This document shows positions 21,998-35,063 of a DNA stretch of 64,000 bases, in pieces. Every line of letters starts with the position of its first letter. Within the stretch, counting starts at the first letter, position 1. The notes under the pieces are model-generated. The model was not told the DNA's origin. It made no database searches and was given only the letters and a program-made list of their open reading frames with translations. The translations under genes and the position numbers were made by a program. This stretch comes from Tetrahymena elliotti 4EA. Lineage: Eukaryota > Ciliophora > Oligohymenophorea > Hymenostomatida > Tetrahymenidae. The stretch covers positions 354,374 through 418,373 of the forward strand of contig JH720333.1 of assembly GCA_000231825.2 (NCBI GenBank), written 5' to 3'.

Positions 21998-23440
21998 TAA
22001 TAAACTTAAAGATATGGATTATTTTTAAGTTTTTAATCTACTTTCTCTAATATTATTTATTAATAATAAATAAATCTGCATATTTATACCATATTAATAA
22101 TTCATTCCAAGAAATCTTTCAATTATTTTATCAAATTAAAAATTTATTTTATTACATTCAAATAGAAAATTAGCAAAATTGTTATGTATTTCTAATAAAT
22201 AAGGAAAGGTTTATTGTTAAGTGTTTATTATTTATTTATTTCCAACTAATAATAATGATTTTAATATATTTAAAAATAAGGTTTTTATTTTATTTATTTT
22301 CTTAACCTTTATCTTTGAGAAATTAAATTTTTTTTATTGATATAATAATCTTTACAAAAATAAATTTGGATTTGAAACATTTAAACATAGATAAGGTTGA
22401 AAAATCTTTATTCTGACTAAAATAAATAAACTATTTACTAATTTTTAAAAATTAAAGCTAATTTGATAAATGAATATCACTTAAACATCTCTTAAAATAT
22501 TAGGATAAACTAAATATCAAAAAAGAAAAGCTTTGAAATAATACATTTTTATTATAGAGACTATTTGCCTATTTTCTTTTTGAATAAAATAGTAAATTTT
22601 GTAAATAAAAAACTTTTATTATTAATTAAATCTAAACGGGTAGGTTACTTTAGTTATTAATGTACCTCTTTCTTTTCTATTTTATTTCTAATTAGAATAT
22701 CTAAAATTTCATCATCAAAATAATTAAAAATAAAAGTGTTTTATAAAAATGCTTTTCAAGATTAATTTGATTATGATTCCTTTTGAAGAAGCTTAAGTTT
22801 ATGTTAGATTAATATTTTTTTTCACCTTTTAGTTTTTAAAAATAATTCTTACTTAAGAATAGAAATTTATTTAAATTAGTTTAAAAAATTGATTAACCAA
22901 AACAAAGCTATATTATTCTTTATATACATTATTTAATGATTTTCTAATACTATAGATCAATCTTATTATCGGAGATTTAACGTTACTTAATAAAGAATTA
23001 ATCTTTTTTCCTTTTTTAGATAAAAAAAGAGAAAATAAATAATTTAAGGTAATACTAATAACTTATCAGATAGTATCAAAAAAAAGTGACTTTCTTTTTA
23101 ACTTTAAAATTGGTAAATATATACCTTGTCAAATAAATCTAGATTATAAATAAAAGATGAAAGAATGATGATTTTATAACAAATTTTGGTATTGCATTTT
23201 TATGTTATGAAATTAAAATCAAAGAATTAAATCAAATTTTAAAAATATATTACTTTATTTATAAATTTTTATTTAACAAAAGCAAGATTAAAAGAATGAA
23301 TTTAATAGTTTAAAATTTTTTTTAAAGGAAGGATGGATGAATGAATAGATTTGTTAATTATTATTTATTTATTGGAGTATTATTTTATAATCAATCAAAT
23401 CAATCATTTACATAAATAAATTAATAAATCAATCAGCCAA
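21998..23440. other. Spacer between ubiquitin cluster and Sin3 gene
   Basis: AT-rich sequence without a recognisable gene. It contains the fifth copy of the 15-bp motif at 22729-22743 and a low-complexity ATGA/AATC-type tract at about 23330-23440 near the 3' end of the Sin3 gene. Confidence 0.5.
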
Positions 23441-26400
23441 TCATTCTTTCATATCGCTTTATTCAGATTATACATTTTATTAATTATTCTCTGTTACTTT
23501 ACTTTAATCTTAATTATTGTTGCTCTTTTCAGCATGTGTTGCTGAGTTTGATGCTTAATTTTAATTTAAATTATTTTTTTATTCTGTTTCTTCAGTAGGT
23601 ATATTGGTAGTAGTATTTGATGATGGTGTTGTTGTCTAGGCTGTTTTTATTTGTTTTCTTGTTTCTAGAGATTTCTTGAACTAGATTAAAGATTCGGTTT
23701 ATTTATTATACCAAGACTCGAACTTGGCAGTTTTATTGAATTCTACCTTAACAAGCTTATCTAAAGGAACAGCACGACGTTTTAGTTTAGATGAAGAAAC
23801 TAAGAAATCTTCTTTTTAGTTATTAGAATTAATTATATGATTAGTGTTTGAATAAGTGTGATATTCTATATTATTTTATTGGAATATTTAGAGCTACTTT
23901 TATTGGAGTTTTTCTGCATTTTTTCTTTTGTTACGAGAAAGATAAATTGGAAGCTCAGAGTTATTTGTTTTATTCTAATGTGTAGGAGTAGGATCGTTCA
24001 TGTAGAAGTTGAAATACTCACGAGATTTATTTATTTGATCGATTTCCCAATTTTTGTAAATAGAATCGATGTAATTTATATATAAAATGTTAGAGTTTAA
24101 CACACGAGTAAATCTGAAGAAACTACGATTATCACTGGAATTAGAATTGCTCTTGTTTGTAGAATCCAAAATTATTTTATTTATTTTTACATATAAGATT
24201 TCTTCACGAGAAGGAAGACTTTATCTCAAACGATGTTCTTCGGGATGAATATATAAGTGAAGCAATTTTTAACTTAAGTCGTCTGTAGCTAATGTTTACA
24301 AACTCTTAATGGTTGCTTACAAAGTCTTATCGATAGTGAACATCAAGAAAGCTTGTTTACCAAAAATGGAACGTAAATAATCTTCATATTTGGTTTCACG
24401 CTATTTCAAAGAACCAATTAAAATGTTCTTAAAAGTTTGATAACGCTCCTTTGAGAGCTCTTCTTTTTCTTAATCAGTCAACCTTTAAGTCTTTTCGTTA
24501 TCTTCAAAGTGACGAGATATTTCTTGTGCTTTGTATAAACGCTCATACAAAACATAGAAAAATCTTAAGAAAATGTATAAATTCTTAGTTCCATAAAATC
24601 CAATCATGGTTTCTGGGTCAATTTTAGGTAAATAAATGTTTTCGTCAATTGAATCCATCTTAAAGCTCATTTCTCTAATTTTTTCACCAGTCTTACTATT
24701 TTCATCATCAAGAATGTCATTTAAACTGCTCTAATTATTCTTTTTAAAAAATCATAACTTAAAATAAAATATTAATTAATCTAAAAATTACATGGTTTGA
24801 TTTCTCTTGGTTTCCATCATTTTAATCTCCACTTTCCTATGATTTATTTCTACGATTCTCATGACCATCACCTTCAATATCCATATCATTATCGTTTGTA
24901 TCTTTGGATAGGTGCTTCTTATTGGCTGAGTTAAGGCTATTAGAAGAGGGGCTTTTTGTATTTTTACCCTTTGGTTTATGTGTAGTTTCTTCTACTTCCT
25001 TCTTCTTTTCTTTCTCATCATGATTACCTTCCTTGTCTTCTGCTTCTTCTTCAGCACTTTTTTCATCTTATTTATGTTTATCACCTTCCTTATGAGCAGC
25101 ATCTTCATTTTCTTCAACAATTGCTTCACCATCCTATCCCTTACCTGTTTTATCATAAGGGAAAGGAATTTCAGTTCCGTCTCTACTGACAGGACGAAGA
25201 TAAGCTTAAATCTTTTCAAAAATTTTATTTTCAATTTCTGTAACAATTCTAATAATTTTGTTTTCATTTAAAGTGATATCAGTTTGTTCAATCGGCTTAA
25301 AAGACAAATCAAAGAAACCTTTAAGGACAATCTAGGCAGAACGTTTAATTTTTTCACGATCTGATTAATTTATAGTTGCATACTACAAGTAATGCATCAA
25401 AAGAGAGAAAGTATCTTCACAGATTTAAGGATCTTCTAAAATAAATGTCATCATGGGTAATGAGTATTTACGAGAAACGCTTTGATAATCAAATTTAATT
25501 ATTTAATCTTCATGTTAAGAATGTGAACATTTTTCTATGTTGGTAGTTCCTTAGAAAGTATTAAGGAATTAGAAATAACTAGATACATCAGTTTCAAAGT
25601 CTTGGTTATTTTCAATACCATCATCATTTAAATGTTGATTCTTAACAAGGGCAGCTCCAGCAGAACGTGTTGAGCCTTACTAAAGTTATAAAAGTTATTA
25701 TTATTGCAATTAGTATTGCTATTGTTTATGAATTAATGTCTATTGATGAGTCATGTAAGAAGAAATACGCATCATCATACGATTACGGAATTCAGGTTCT
25801 TTCTCAAAACGAGTAGACACAGTGAATTTACGGTCATGACGCTTAAAAATAAATGAACGATGATCTAAAGAACGATGGAAGTTCTTTTCTGCAACTTCAT
25901 GCCATTGTTTTCTAGCTTAATTCATCTTAGCTTCCTCTATTTCTCTGAGTTTGCTTCTTACTCTTTCAAGAGCAACAAGGACTGTCTTTTTAGGGTTGCT
26001 TAAAAGAATTTCACATATTTCCTGTTATTCAGGAGATCCATTTTTGTAAAGACAAACAATCATTTTTAAATCAATAGCTTATTGCATCAAACGACGACAC
26101 TATTCAGGATCCTCACAAGATTCAACTTATTCTAATAACTTAATAGTTCTACGATACATTTAAATATGGTGATCGTATTCGTATTTTTCATCTTCACTCT
26201 TGAATAGCTACTCTTCATATTGATTCTTGCGCATAATGCTAAAAGTAACATGTTCAGTACCTTAAGGAACAGTAACAATGCTAGTATTTAAGACACTTCT
26301 TGTTAACTCAGTAGAATTTGAGCAGTACTTTGGGTAGAACTTAGGCATTTCTACATAACTATGAGTGAATCTTTCATGGTGATTAAAGTCAAAATCATTA

Positions 26401-28894
26401 AGAGGTTTGAAGTAAGGAGTAGCCTTACGTCTTGAACTCTCTCTACACTCAACCAAATCTTTTAGTTACTCAATAAGTTTTTCTGGATTATTAAAACCCT
26501 AAAGCAAGTAAGAACCCTATTCAATCATTTCACTAGCAGTGATAATGCATTCAACATATAAATAAAGTAATTTAAGCATATTCATAAATGCAATAGGATC
26601 CATATGAGTATCTATCAAATAAATGAAGTTTTGTTCACTCTATTTAAATATTTTTAAAAAATAAATAAAAATTTTTTTTGATAATAAATAATTTATTAAC
26701 AAAATTTTGAAAAAGTAAAAAGTTCTAAAATTAAATTGAATTTGAGTTTGCAAAAATAAATAAAAAACGATTTTTGAAAAGATATCAATAGATAGATAGA
26801 AAGATAAATTAATTGTTAATTCTTAAATAAAAAAGTAAACTCAAAATAAAGAAAAAAGCATTAATTTAATGAAAAGGGGGAGAAGAGGGGTCACTAATTG
26901 GTACTTTTGGACTGGAGGAAGCCACCTAACAGTACTGAATATAAAAATATTAATAAATACTGTAAAGATTGAGGGAAATAAGTACCAGCAGTTGATTTTT
27001 TTCTATAAATCTAAAAAAGAACTATTTTTGTTGAAAATTAAAAATAAATTATTACCTTTGTTGCTCCTTAAAAGCTTTTAAGTGTACTAGGGAATCCATC
27101 ACCGTCACCTAAATAGAAAATAAAAAAATATTTTTAAATGATTTTTGATTTAAATTCTATTTTAATTGTTTGAACAAATTAGAATTTTTTATGGATAGAA
27201 ATGCTAGCTATTTAGTAAGGTTACTTTTGATGCTAACAATACTTATAAAATTTTGCCATTTGAAAAAAAAAAATAATGCTATCTATGTGCACTATTATAT
27301 TCAATTTACTAAATAAAAAGAATCAATTGATTAATTTGAAAGTTTAAGCAAAAATAAGCAAATGACTTGGACTTTGGCTAATATAGATTCAAAAGTATTT
27401 CTTAATTCCTCTCTTTTGAATTTTTAAAAAAAATTTTAAAATACCTTGAATATTGATTCTGCCTACTGATGTTTATTCATTGTTCAAATCAGTTAATCTG
27501 GTGGAGGGAACTTTGTAAGTTCCAGGGCCTGTAGAAATATTAGTAGATAAATTGTTGCTACTAGGAGTAATTTAATGGTTAGTTTCTTTGTTTGTACCAT
27601 AACCTTTTGGGTATCCATTAGTTTTAAGCTAATTTTGGTTTTCTGATGACTAAAGCAAATTGGTTTGAGGTGGATTTGTAGAGTTACCATTAATGGTGTC
27701 TTTGATTTAAACAGGCTAAGTGCTGCCATTATTGTTTTTACTATCTTTTTCTCCATTTTATTGAGGATTAATACTATTAGTATTTTAGGCATTTCTTTAT
27801 TTTTTTCTCTTACCTTCTTTCTCTTCTTCTTTTCTTGCTTTTCCTGTGGTTTGTCCTGCTATATTATTAACTAACTAACCTTAGCTAATTTATTAAATAT
27901 TATTTGTAGTGCTTTCGTTATTGTCAGACTAAGAAGCATTGTTTTGGGGAAGCTCTTGGAATAAAATTTGTGCTTTTTAGTAAATTGGGTGGTCTTCTCC
28001 AAAGATCTCTTCACATGTTTGAATAAACAATCTTAATTAATCTTCTTAATTTGTAAGTCTATGTCTCAAAGCAGTAACGAACTCGTCCATTTTATCAGGA
28101 CACTCGTTTCTAATAACTTAACAAAACTGAGATAACTTTTGAGTTACCACTTCTTTTGAAGCCTCTGGTTTCTATGCTTCTGGTTATTAGCGCTACCTAC
28201 CAGAGCTAGTTTAACTATTTTAATTTATAATATCCATGTCATTTTTTACTTTACCACCATCAGATTCTTTGACAGCATTTCCAGAATTGCCATTGGCAGA
28301 GCTTGAATTATTGTTGGCGGAAGTGCTAGGACGATTATTTAACTCAGCACTGTTGTTGAAACTATCCTTTAAAGTTGTTTTCAAAGACTGCTCAGGAATG
28401 GTATATTGATAATCAGGATGCATCATCTTATTAATCTCCATAAGAAGGTCACCATAAGGAAGGAACAATTTACGAATCTCACTATGAAACTCGAAACATT
28501 TGTCTGACTCTCTGTTATTTTTGCAAACCTCTACAAGTTATTTATAAAATTTGTCACTCTCCTTACGAATCTTGTTGACAAATTATTGTACATGAGATTT
28601 AAGTCTTTATTAATTGGTTGTACCCTATCCAATAGTTGAGCTTGAATTAGACTAAGTTCCTGCAGCTGAAGAAGCTGTGTTTGTATTTTATTGTCCTCCT
28701 TAATTGTTTGCAGATTAAGGTGTAATCTATTGCTATGATGTAGAAGGTAACTACTACTGCTATTGACTATTCAAAAGCTGTTCTTGTAATTATTGTTATT
28801 AAAGGAGTAATTATTGCTAGACCAGCTAATTGGCGGCTTCATTGCCATTCAATGCCAACTATTTTAACTTTGCTTATGCACCACCTGAATGCAT
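23441..28894 (-). CDS. SIN3: Sin3-family transcriptional co-repressor
   Basis: Sin3 scaffolds recruit class I histone deacetylases to chromatin. The N-terminus (ATG 28894, MHSGGAQAKLKQ) is poly-Gln rich. Paired-amphipathic-helix-like segments follow: FVNKIRKESDKFYKQLVEV to MMHPDYQYTIP at about 28590-28390, a second around 28130-27960, and a third around 26630-26480. The histone-deacetylase-interaction domain is clear: SYVEMPKFYPKYCSN, SVLNTSIVTVP, KNQYEEQLFKSEDEKYEYD (26380-26190). The Sin3-specific C-terminal region reads FYGTKNLYIFLRFFYVLYERL and GKQAFLMFTIDKTLQATIKSL (24620-24300). Intron 24740-24791 is certain. One or more exons and introns between 26655 and 27455 are not resolved. The tail is Gln/Asn rich and stops at TGA 23441-23443. 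An acidic Lys/Glu-rich linker lies near 24900-25130. Confidence 0.9.
26655..27455 (-). other. Unresolved intron/exon region of the Sin3 gene
   Basis: The upstream exon ends near 27455 (RINIQ, then a GTATTT donor). A small GC-richer exon at about 27103-27050 (GDGDGFPSTLKSFLRSNK) is flanked by good splice signals. Coding resumes near 26645 (SEQNFIYLIDTHMD). The phases of these pieces do not close, so another exon is needed. The GC-rich patch at 26885-26960 is a candidate, readable as SSPKVPISDPSSPPFS. Confidence 0.5.
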
Positions 28895-31138
28895 TTATAT
28901 TTATTAAGCTTTCCTTTATAAAAATAATTATTTATCTTTTTGGTTTTTAGGACTGTTACTTCAAATACAATTCTACTCGCCCTCTTTTAAGTAGCTCTTT
29001 CTTTTACTTTTTTTTCTTTATTATATTAAAATTGCTTTTATTAATTATTTTTTTTTCTTGATCTCTTTTTTCTGTGTATTTATGCATACAATATAATTCA
29101 ATATAGTAGTTCTTTCATCTTTCGTCTCTTCTTTCTTCGCTTCTTATAAGTTTAATTATTTACTAGCTCTTATCAATTAATATATCTATGTAATTCATCA
29201 TATATATATGGAGGGATTCCTGTCCTACATGAAACATGAATTAAATATTTCTTAGCCGCCTTTCTAAAAATGTCACTATTAATGGATTTCAAATAGTTTA
29301 TTATGAACATACAAATATGAAATGCTACAATTTAAGTTGTCTAAAATACAAATAAGAAAGCTTCATGCATATTGAATAATTGGATAGCTTATTTGTTCTG
29401 ATTATATAAACACATTCATAAAACAGTCATTTAAAAATACATTTTCTTTATTCAATTATAAAACATTTTGAAAAAATTGTTTTAATAAACTCTAAGTCTA
29501 TTTATTGATAAATATCATAGATAACTAACAAAAACCACCACAAAGCTACTTAATTTGATAAATGTAGGCATATCCATATTTAATTTGAAAAATTATCAAA
29601 TTTTAGCTGACAAAAAGATACAAAGGCATAATAGAAATAAAACCCTCCTTATAAATTTATAAATGAAATATTATTAATAACCTTTAATAATTACCTAAAA
29701 ATATTAAGATTGTGCAATGATTTTAAATAAATACAAAAAATATTATTTACTTTATTAAATGCTAATAAATTTTTGGAAATTCAACTTTAAATTCAGAAAC
29801 TTCCTTAAACTTAAATATTTAAGTCACTCTTTAATAAAATTTATATATAAATTACTTGGTTAGTTTATTAATTAGTTAGTCATTCTTTTATTCAGCAAAA
29901 AGCGCATAACAACTATAAATAAGGAACAGTTCTCAAAAAATAAAGAAAATTGAAATTATTCCTTAACTGACTAATTCTTAGTAAATTACCAACTTGATAT
30001 TTATAACTATCCAAACACTTAAACCTTTGTTTTCTAAAAAACTTGTTGTTTAAAAATACTTTCTTTTTCACTATAATTAACATTTCTTTAAAATGTCTAA
30101 TACACAAATGGCTAAATTTGACACCCTGATCTTGCTATACAAGTAAAAATCAAGGCTCCTTTGAAAAATAACCTCAATAATCACCTAATTTAAATCTTCT
30201 GCTAACTTTCTAATATATTTTCATGCGTTTAATAGTTAGAATATAGCATTTTCTTTTCAAAATATGAAACTATTTTTAAATCCTTATTGTCTATTTTCAT
30301 AAATAACCCGTTGTAGGGAAATTAATAATTGTATCTCAGAGTTTTGATTTTTCCTTTGCTTGTTAATGCAATAGTCATTTGATTTTAAATAAATCTTTAT
30401 TTACCTCTAATTAAATTAATTTTGAAAAAAAGAGCAAAAATTAAACTGTGTTTAAATTAGCTTAGAAAATAATTGAGGAGACATATATGTTAAAAAAAAT
30501 AACAAAAAAAGCAAATGCATGCACACTTTTAATGATTGGCATTTATTTAGAATAATATCCTTAAAACTCTTTATTATTCTTCTTTAATTAAATATCTCTA
30601 CACTTTTTAGTTTGCTTATTATTCGTTTATTACAATTAAAATCAGTACTAAATTTCCCTTGAAATTCATTTTATAAGCTATCTCCTCCCTCCAAAAATTA
30701 AAACATAAATTATCAAAAAGTCCATTAATAAATTACACATTTTAATTTACTTACCAAATCTTCTTTTCATCATAATTATCAAATTAATTATTTGTTTTCA
30801 ATAATTCCTTCTTTTCAATTTAAAATCTTTAAAAATATTTTGTTTCGAAAATTGATAAATAAAAATAAAATACATTAAGTATTAAAATTATTTACAAGAC
30901 ATTTTTAAAATTTATTCAAAAAAACCTAAAAATATTATTTTTTTTTTAAATTAGTTTATTAAATTAGTTTGAATTAATAAATACTGAAAGAATATAGTAA
31001 TACTCTAAAGGAAATCTAATAGAATAGAGAAAGATATTTTATTTAAGAAAAATTGATTGTGGAAAATAAATTTAAAATATTTTAGATAATATAAAATAGA
31101 CAATTTAAAGGTATAATATAAAATTTATTTATTTTTGA
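28895..31138. other. Upstream region of Sin3, no gene recognised
   Basis: Divergent-facing gap of about 2.2 kb. The first 300 bp upstream of the Sin3 ATG are pyrimidine-rich on the plus strand (TTTCTT/CTCTT runs), probably the promoter and leader of the minus-strand gene. The rest is AT-rich with no supported frame. Confidence 0.5.
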
Positions 31139-33453
31139 TCAACGATTAGTTTATGAAGATTTAAAAAACTTTTAAGATTTTGTTTATTGATGATTTATTG
31201 ACTGTAGGTATTCAGATTATTTAGTTGATTGGGTTTATGATTTGAATAGTTATTGTAAATAAGGATTTGTTTTAGATTTTATGTTGGGGTCATCAAGTAA
31301 TTATTAAAACCTAGGAAATAATTTTCTCAATGAAGCTGAAGGAGTCAAGTTTCTTTGAGCAAAGCTAGAATTTAATTAAATATTGTTTTCCCCATTTATT
31401 TAATTTTATAATTTCTCATTAGTATTCTAGAAATCAGTTTTGTTTAAGTTATTCTTTTATCCTGAGTTTATTATCTTATTTCTTATTGAAAGCTACTAAC
31501 CTCTAGAAGTATCAGGTTTTTACTTTTTATTTGAGCTTGAAAACAATGAAGATCTATCTGTAGTATGAGCTGTATTCGTTTATCTAAGTGTAGATTAAGA
31601 ACCAGTATTCATGTAGTAAGTATTCTTTTATTACCTGTCAGTGTTAAAAACCTTATTTTCTCTATGAGTTGAGACTTTTTTGTGATGTTTTTGATCACTT
31701 GATTCTATTTAAATTGCTCTTTGCTATAAATAGGGATCTTTTTCCTTTGTTTCTTCAATTCTTTTCTTGACTATTTTCAATGGATTTAAAGCACTTTCTA
31801 ATAATTACTTTTTAGTTGATTAAAATCCATTTTAAGATTTAGTTGAATGAGAGGTAATTGTTGCATTCATCTAGTCAAATGTTCTTGCTTATATTGGAGA
31901 AATCACAAAATTTCTTTCTTTGATTGAAACACTGATTTCTTTTTTATTGATCTTTCTTTTGTAAAGAGCCAAAGGAGGAATAGAATATTTTAAATTATTT
32001 TAAGGTGAATTAACATTTTTCCTTGCACTAAAGTATTGCTCATGACAATCTATATTATTTGTTTCATCTCCTATATTCTTATTACTAAGCTAGCTACTTG
32101 AATAAGAATTGTAGCAAGCTTTTTCAGTAATGTTTAACTCAGAATTTAATTCTGGGTTTTAGTTCTCGTTGTTAACTCTTTCATTTAGCTTAAATTGCTT
32201 TAAATGTGGCTTTTTATTTTAAATGTATTATTAGATCTTCTTTTCTTATTCATCGATTCCTGTATAAACAGAATCACGTTTTCCTTTGGATAAAATTTAT
32301 AATAAAAGAGTAAGAGGGGTTTTTCCAACATATTTGATTTCCTCTTCTTTTCTTTTTTATTTGGCTTCTTATATCTTTTTCTCTATAAAGTTAAGGAAAG
32401 TTGATTTCTATTAGATGTAGCTTGATCCCCTCTTATTTCTTGCATCAGCTACTTTATGTCTTGCATTGTTTTGTGAAAAATCATGGTCACTATTAATTTC
32501 CATAGCAAAGCTATGTTATCTTCTGTCATATAGAATTGATCCACTTTCATCAGATTCGTTTCTTTTATTTTATTAGGGAGAGTAATCACTACTATCAAAA
32601 TCTCTAATAAAATCTGTTTTATTTTTATCAAAACTAAAGTTATCATCATCAAAATGTTGAGTAAAACTTTTTCTTATCTTATGAGTAGGCTTTTTATTTT
32701 CATCCTATTTATTATTAACTTAAATCCTTAAGTTTACTGCTGTCATTTATTTTTAAGTCTTCCTTTTAGGACTCTCTTCAGCGATATTATTTAGTTCAAT
32801 TTTACTCAAAGATGGAGGACCAATAATAGACTTGCGCTAATTACCCTAAATATTCCTTTAGGAGCCTCCTTATTTTAAATTTGAATCAGATTCATCTTAA
32901 ACTGAAGGTGCAATAAGAGAAGGTTAAGAATCGTTTTCTATTTCCTATTAAGAAGGTATAGCTTTAACAGTCCTATTCATGATATTTAGAAAATTGACTA
33001 CTTTAAAAACTTTGGTAAATCTTTTGACTTTTCTAATTAGAATAGGGTTAACAATATTCTAATATTTATTTTCATATTAAGTACACTGTCCACATTAAGA
33101 ACAATAGCAACTTTTCCTTCTTAATTACATTTTATACTCCATATTATATTTTTTTCTATATCTTCTATCCAGTATTTCAAAAACATCACTATTACTGTTA
33201 TCTTATTTTTGAGTATTATTAGGTAGCTATGGAGAAGGAACACTTGCTATTAATTTTTTGGATTTCGAATTTACTTCTTAAGTTGGAGGAGAAACTTAAG
33301 AAGTAGTTTAATGAATTCTTGGTGACTATGCTGTTTTTAAGTTTTCATTTCTTTATTATTTTTCATCATCTTACTGAGATAAAAAAGGGCTAACATTCTA
33401 TTATTACCTAATGATTATAAAATAAAATTTAAAACAAATTCTATCTAATCCAT
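31139..33453 (-). CDS. Hypothetical protein, 758 aa, Gln/Asn/Lys-rich, low complexity
   Basis: A start exon MDQIEF at 33453 joined across a 38-nt GT-AG intron to NVSPFLSQQDEKQQ gives exactly 759 codons ending in TGA at 31139-31141. That closure supports the model. A short cysteine cluster, KSCYCSQCGQC, lies about 100 residues in. It is followed by a basic stretch with amphipathic hydrophobic character (RKVKRFTKVFKVVNFLNIM). The remaining 550 residues are hydrophilic, rich in Ser, Asn, Gln and Lys, with no globular domain that I recognise and no membrane segment. The cysteine cluster might bind metal or be acylated. No function is assigned. The upstream neighbour on the same strand is another hypothetical gene 350 bp away. 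Confidence 0.7.
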
Positions 33454-33804
33454 AATAAATAAGTAAAAATTTTAAGGAGATTAACCAAAAATAATTAAAT
33501 TAGTTTTAATAGCCAATAAAAAATAATCTAAACTTTAAATATTTTAAAAATAAATCTTTTTATTATAGAGTTTAGCTATCTAATACTAAGGTCATTTATG
33601 AATACTCCCTAAATAATTTTTGTTTTATAACTGTGAATTTCATTTTAAAAATAAATAAAGTTGTAAAAATTATGAATATTGGGTTGTCAGTACAGTTTGT
33701 CGTTTAATATAAATATGTAATTTCTTAATAGGACAAACTGTGTTGACCAAGGTATAAGATCTTTAGAACGTATCAATAATAAATAAAACGATTGCTATTT
33801 AGTT
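33454..33804. other. Intergenic gap with imperfect inverted repeat
   Basis: Spacer between two minus-strand genes, covering the 3' flank of one and the 5' flank of the next. It contains the inverted repeat annotated at 33686-33747. Confidence 0.6.
33686..33747. repeat. Imperfect inverted repeat (16-nt arms)
   Basis: Arms GTCAGTACAGTTTGTC (33686-33701) and GACAAACTGTGTTGAC (33732-33747) pair at 14 of 16 positions, including an uninterrupted 10-bp stretch, around a 30-nt AT-rich spacer. GC content is higher than in the surroundings. It could be a 3' hairpin of the upstream minus-strand gene, a regulatory site of the downstream one, or a remnant of a small element. Confidence 0.65.
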
Positions 33805-35063
33805 TCAAAATTAAATTTTTTATAAAATTTGAAGGTTTTACTATTTATTCTGAAAGAAAACTTGTGGAGAGTTCTTAATTGCCTTTTTTTGACTACTATT
33901 GGCAGTTGCTTAAAGAACTGAAGCTTTTTTCTTTTTGCCAACTGATTCTTAGAGACTGGATTTACTCGTCTTATTAGTATTTAATTAAACATTCAGGCTA
34001 TTTTGTTAGCTATCTTCTATAACATACTAAAAAAAGTGATCTAAGCTATTACCTTTTTTTGATAGAAATTATTTATTTAAATAAGAAATGTAATATTAAC
34101 ATCTAATATTTACTAGCTCTATGTTTTTCACATTTTTGTGAATTAGTTTATTAATGTTGGGGTTACTAATTAATAGACTTGAGCATTTTTTCTTTTGCAG
34201 AGTTTCTTGTATACATAACTTTGAACTTCATCTGATTTTCTTCTTGAATCACTTAATGTATTGATAAAAAAGGAAATCATAAAAATAATGTAAACTTGAG
34301 TAAATCTAAGTTATTTCAAAGAATCTTATTTTCAAATTAGTAAAATTTATAAGTTATGCCAAGTTTTATTAATTTATTACATTTTTCTAGTTCCGTCTAT
34401 TGACTCACTAATGGCTTAAGTTAAGAAACAAATGGGTTAAGAATCTCTTTTGTTAAATTCTTCCAAGCTCTTTCTTTATCTAGAGCCAAATTCTCTTTTT
34501 AAAAATGTATGTCTTCTTCTATTCCATATTAATTTGATTTGGGCAAGTTTATTATTGGCATTTATATCATATCTTTATCTATTTTTTTAATGATTATTAT
34601 GTTTAAAATAAAAATCTTTTTCTTATTTAACAATAATATAAAACAAATTATTTAATATTTATATTTTAAAGCCCTCATTTTACCTATAATATACAACGAA
34701 GATAGCTTTTTCTCTACATCATGATCCTTAAGTCCAGATACAAATTTTACAGTCTAACATAATTTAAAACATGAAATTAGTTTAACTAACTTATGAAAGA
34801 CTAAGCTAAGCTTTTAAAAAAAATGAATTTACTTTTGGATTCTATATGACTTCTTCTTCTTTGCTAATGAAAGAATCTCCTTAAATATAATCATAAGGTT
34901 TTTTTTCATAGTAATTAGATCCATAAAACTAAGAATCTTCTTCACCTCTAGAAAGATAGGAATGATCATATTCGCTTATCTTTTGTTATGATTTAGGTCT
35001 ATTTAATTCTAATTTTGACTCATGGTTGAAAGACTAAATCTATGATTATTTTTTTGTGTCCAT
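33805..35063 (-). CDS. Hypothetical multi-exon protein, hydrophilic
   Basis: The start MDTKKQSQIQSFNHESK at 35063 opens a hydrophilic protein. Exons 35063-34833, 34753-34684 and 34578-34381 join in phase across introns 34754-34832, 34579-34683 and 34252-34380, each with GT and AG ends. Exon 4 begins at 34251 (LIQEENQMKFKVMYTRNS). The last exon (YVIEDSQQNSLNVQLN to a Lys-rich tail, stop TGA 33805-33807) needs one more splice that I could not place, because exon 4 as drawn is one base out of phase. Charged, possibly coiled segments such as ENLALDKERAWKNLTKEIL are present. There is no recognised domain, signal peptide or membrane segment. Confidence 0.6.

Noticed and set aside
24992..25267. Opposite-strand ORF pair within the Sin3 gene
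   Set aside because: Both are shadows of the acidic Lys/Glu-rich linker of Sin3 read in other frames.
26869..27081. Plus-strand 70-codon ORF
   Set aside because: Lies inside the unresolved exon/intron region of the minus-strand Sin3 gene. Its GC-rich start is better explained as a Sin3 exon.
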